30,690 nucleotides of DNA, taken from assembly GCA_007135955.1 (NCBI GenBank), contig SLHW01000054.1, positions 1 through 30,690 on the forward strand, written 5' to 3'. The position numbers were made by a program, and so were the translations under genes. Origin of the DNA: Candidatus Saccharimonadota bacterium (lineage in GTDB: Bacteria > Patescibacteriota > Saccharimonadia > Saccharimonadales > SLHW01). The notes beneath the pieces are model-generated. The model was given only the letters and a program-made list of their open reading frames with translations, was not told the DNA's origin and ran no database searches. This document shows, in pieces, positions 30,296 through 30,690 of this stretch (positions are counted from its first letter, which is position 1; the number at the start of each line of letters is the position of its first letter).

Positions 30296-30690
30296 TTAAT
30301 AATCGAATTCTTCGTAATATAATTGCTTATCAACCCCAAGTTCCTTGGCTTGTTGTTCGTAAGCTTGAAGCATGCCGGGTGGGCCACACATATAAATGGC
30401 ATAGTCTTTGAGCGAGCCGATTTGCTCTTCGATGTCTTTTAGTGATATGATGCCAAACTTATCTTGCGGTATGCAGGTATAATCAAATGCTCGATGGTCT
30501 TTTTCGATCATGCTGAGTTGCTCTTTGTCGATTGCCTCTGCTTCGTTTCTGGCAAAATGGAACATTTTGACGTGCGTTGATAAGTTAGTAAAGCGCAAAC
30601 TGTGCGCCTTACTCATAAATGGTGTCACGCCGATACCCCCAGCTAGCCAGAGCTGCTTTGGGTGCTTCTTGTCATTAAATGTAAAACCAC
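30296..30690 (-). CDS. FNR-like flavin/NAD(P)H oxidoreductase, C-terminal part
   Basis: The gene is cut by the window edge: the frame stays open to 30690, and about 131 residues are visible. They show the NAD(P)-binding half of a ferredoxin-reductase-like enzyme: LWLAGGIGVTPFMS (nucleotide-binding loop), then VKMFHFARNEAEA, YMCGPPGML near the C-terminus, and the terminal EEFDY typical of the family, where the last aromatic residue stacks on the flavin. The FAD domain would lie outside the window. It may be a soluble reductase or part of a ferric-reductase-type membrane protein; this cannot be told from the fragment. Confidence 0.85.
   Translation of the reverse strand, partial: GFTFNDKKHPKQLWLAGGIGVTPFMSKAHSLRFTNLSTHVKMFHFARNEAEAIDKEQLSMIEKDHRAFDYTCIPQDKFGIISLKDIEEQIGSLKDYAIYMCGPPGMLQAYEQQAKELGVDKQLYYEEFDY

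Overview
The window is a gene-dense stretch (about 30.7 kb) of a bacterial chromosome. I infer a Patescibacteria/CPR genome, most likely Candidatus Saccharibacteria (TM7). The reasons are compact genes with ATGA-type and tail-to-tail overlaps, a Gram-positive-like envelope set without outer-membrane genes (sortase, YerB-like DUF3048, PEGA and CAP proteins), a zinc-finger-free TopA and small divergent versions of housekeeping enzymes. This assignment rests on gene content alone; no 16S gene or database search was available. UGA is read as stop, so the window does not use the Gracilibacteria/Absconditabacteria code.

Layout. 1-6.5 kb (minus strand): topA; an interrupted dprA carrying an in-frame stop and a frameshift; a roughly 390-nt gene-free segment (3353-3777, plus strand) with its own promoter, strong secondary structure and a terminator that looks like an unrecognised structured ncRNA; then pth, der and an rRNA pseudouridine synthase. 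6.5-12.3 kb: two histidine kinase/response regulator pairs, one regulator ending in a disordered tail of about 400 residues, with tRNA-Glu(CTC) between the pairs. 12.3-16.1 kb: DUF3048 protein, gltX and a membrane protein with a DUF4367-like domain. 16.2-19.0 kb: PEGA/beta-propeller-like membrane protein (plus) converging on a sortase (minus). 19.1 kb: tRNA-Leu(CAA). 19.3-22.4 kb (minus): xth, two tandem HAD-IB phosphatase paralogues and a divergent NAD(P)HX-dehydratase-like protein. 22.4-25.9 kb: pyrH (plus) converging on a two-gene operon encoding a small membrane protein and a membrane-anchored Clp/Hsp100 ATPase with a degenerate first AAA+ module. 26.1 kb: tRNA-Ser(GGA). 26.2-28.4 kb: MacB-type ABC ATPase and permease. 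28.4-30.7 kb: MauE/DoxX-like protein, rlmH, CAP-domain protein, a 53-aa two-TM protein and the C-terminal part of an FNR-like oxidoreductase running off the window.

Two themes run through the window. Many genes that begin a transcription unit have a -10 hexamer only 6-8 nt before the start codon, which predicts leaderless mRNA, whereas internal operon genes such as pth and clp use Shine-Dalgarno sites and stop/start overlaps. Several envelope proteins are single-pass with long low-complexity cytoplasmic N-termini, fitting a cell-surface and signalling block next to the two-component systems.
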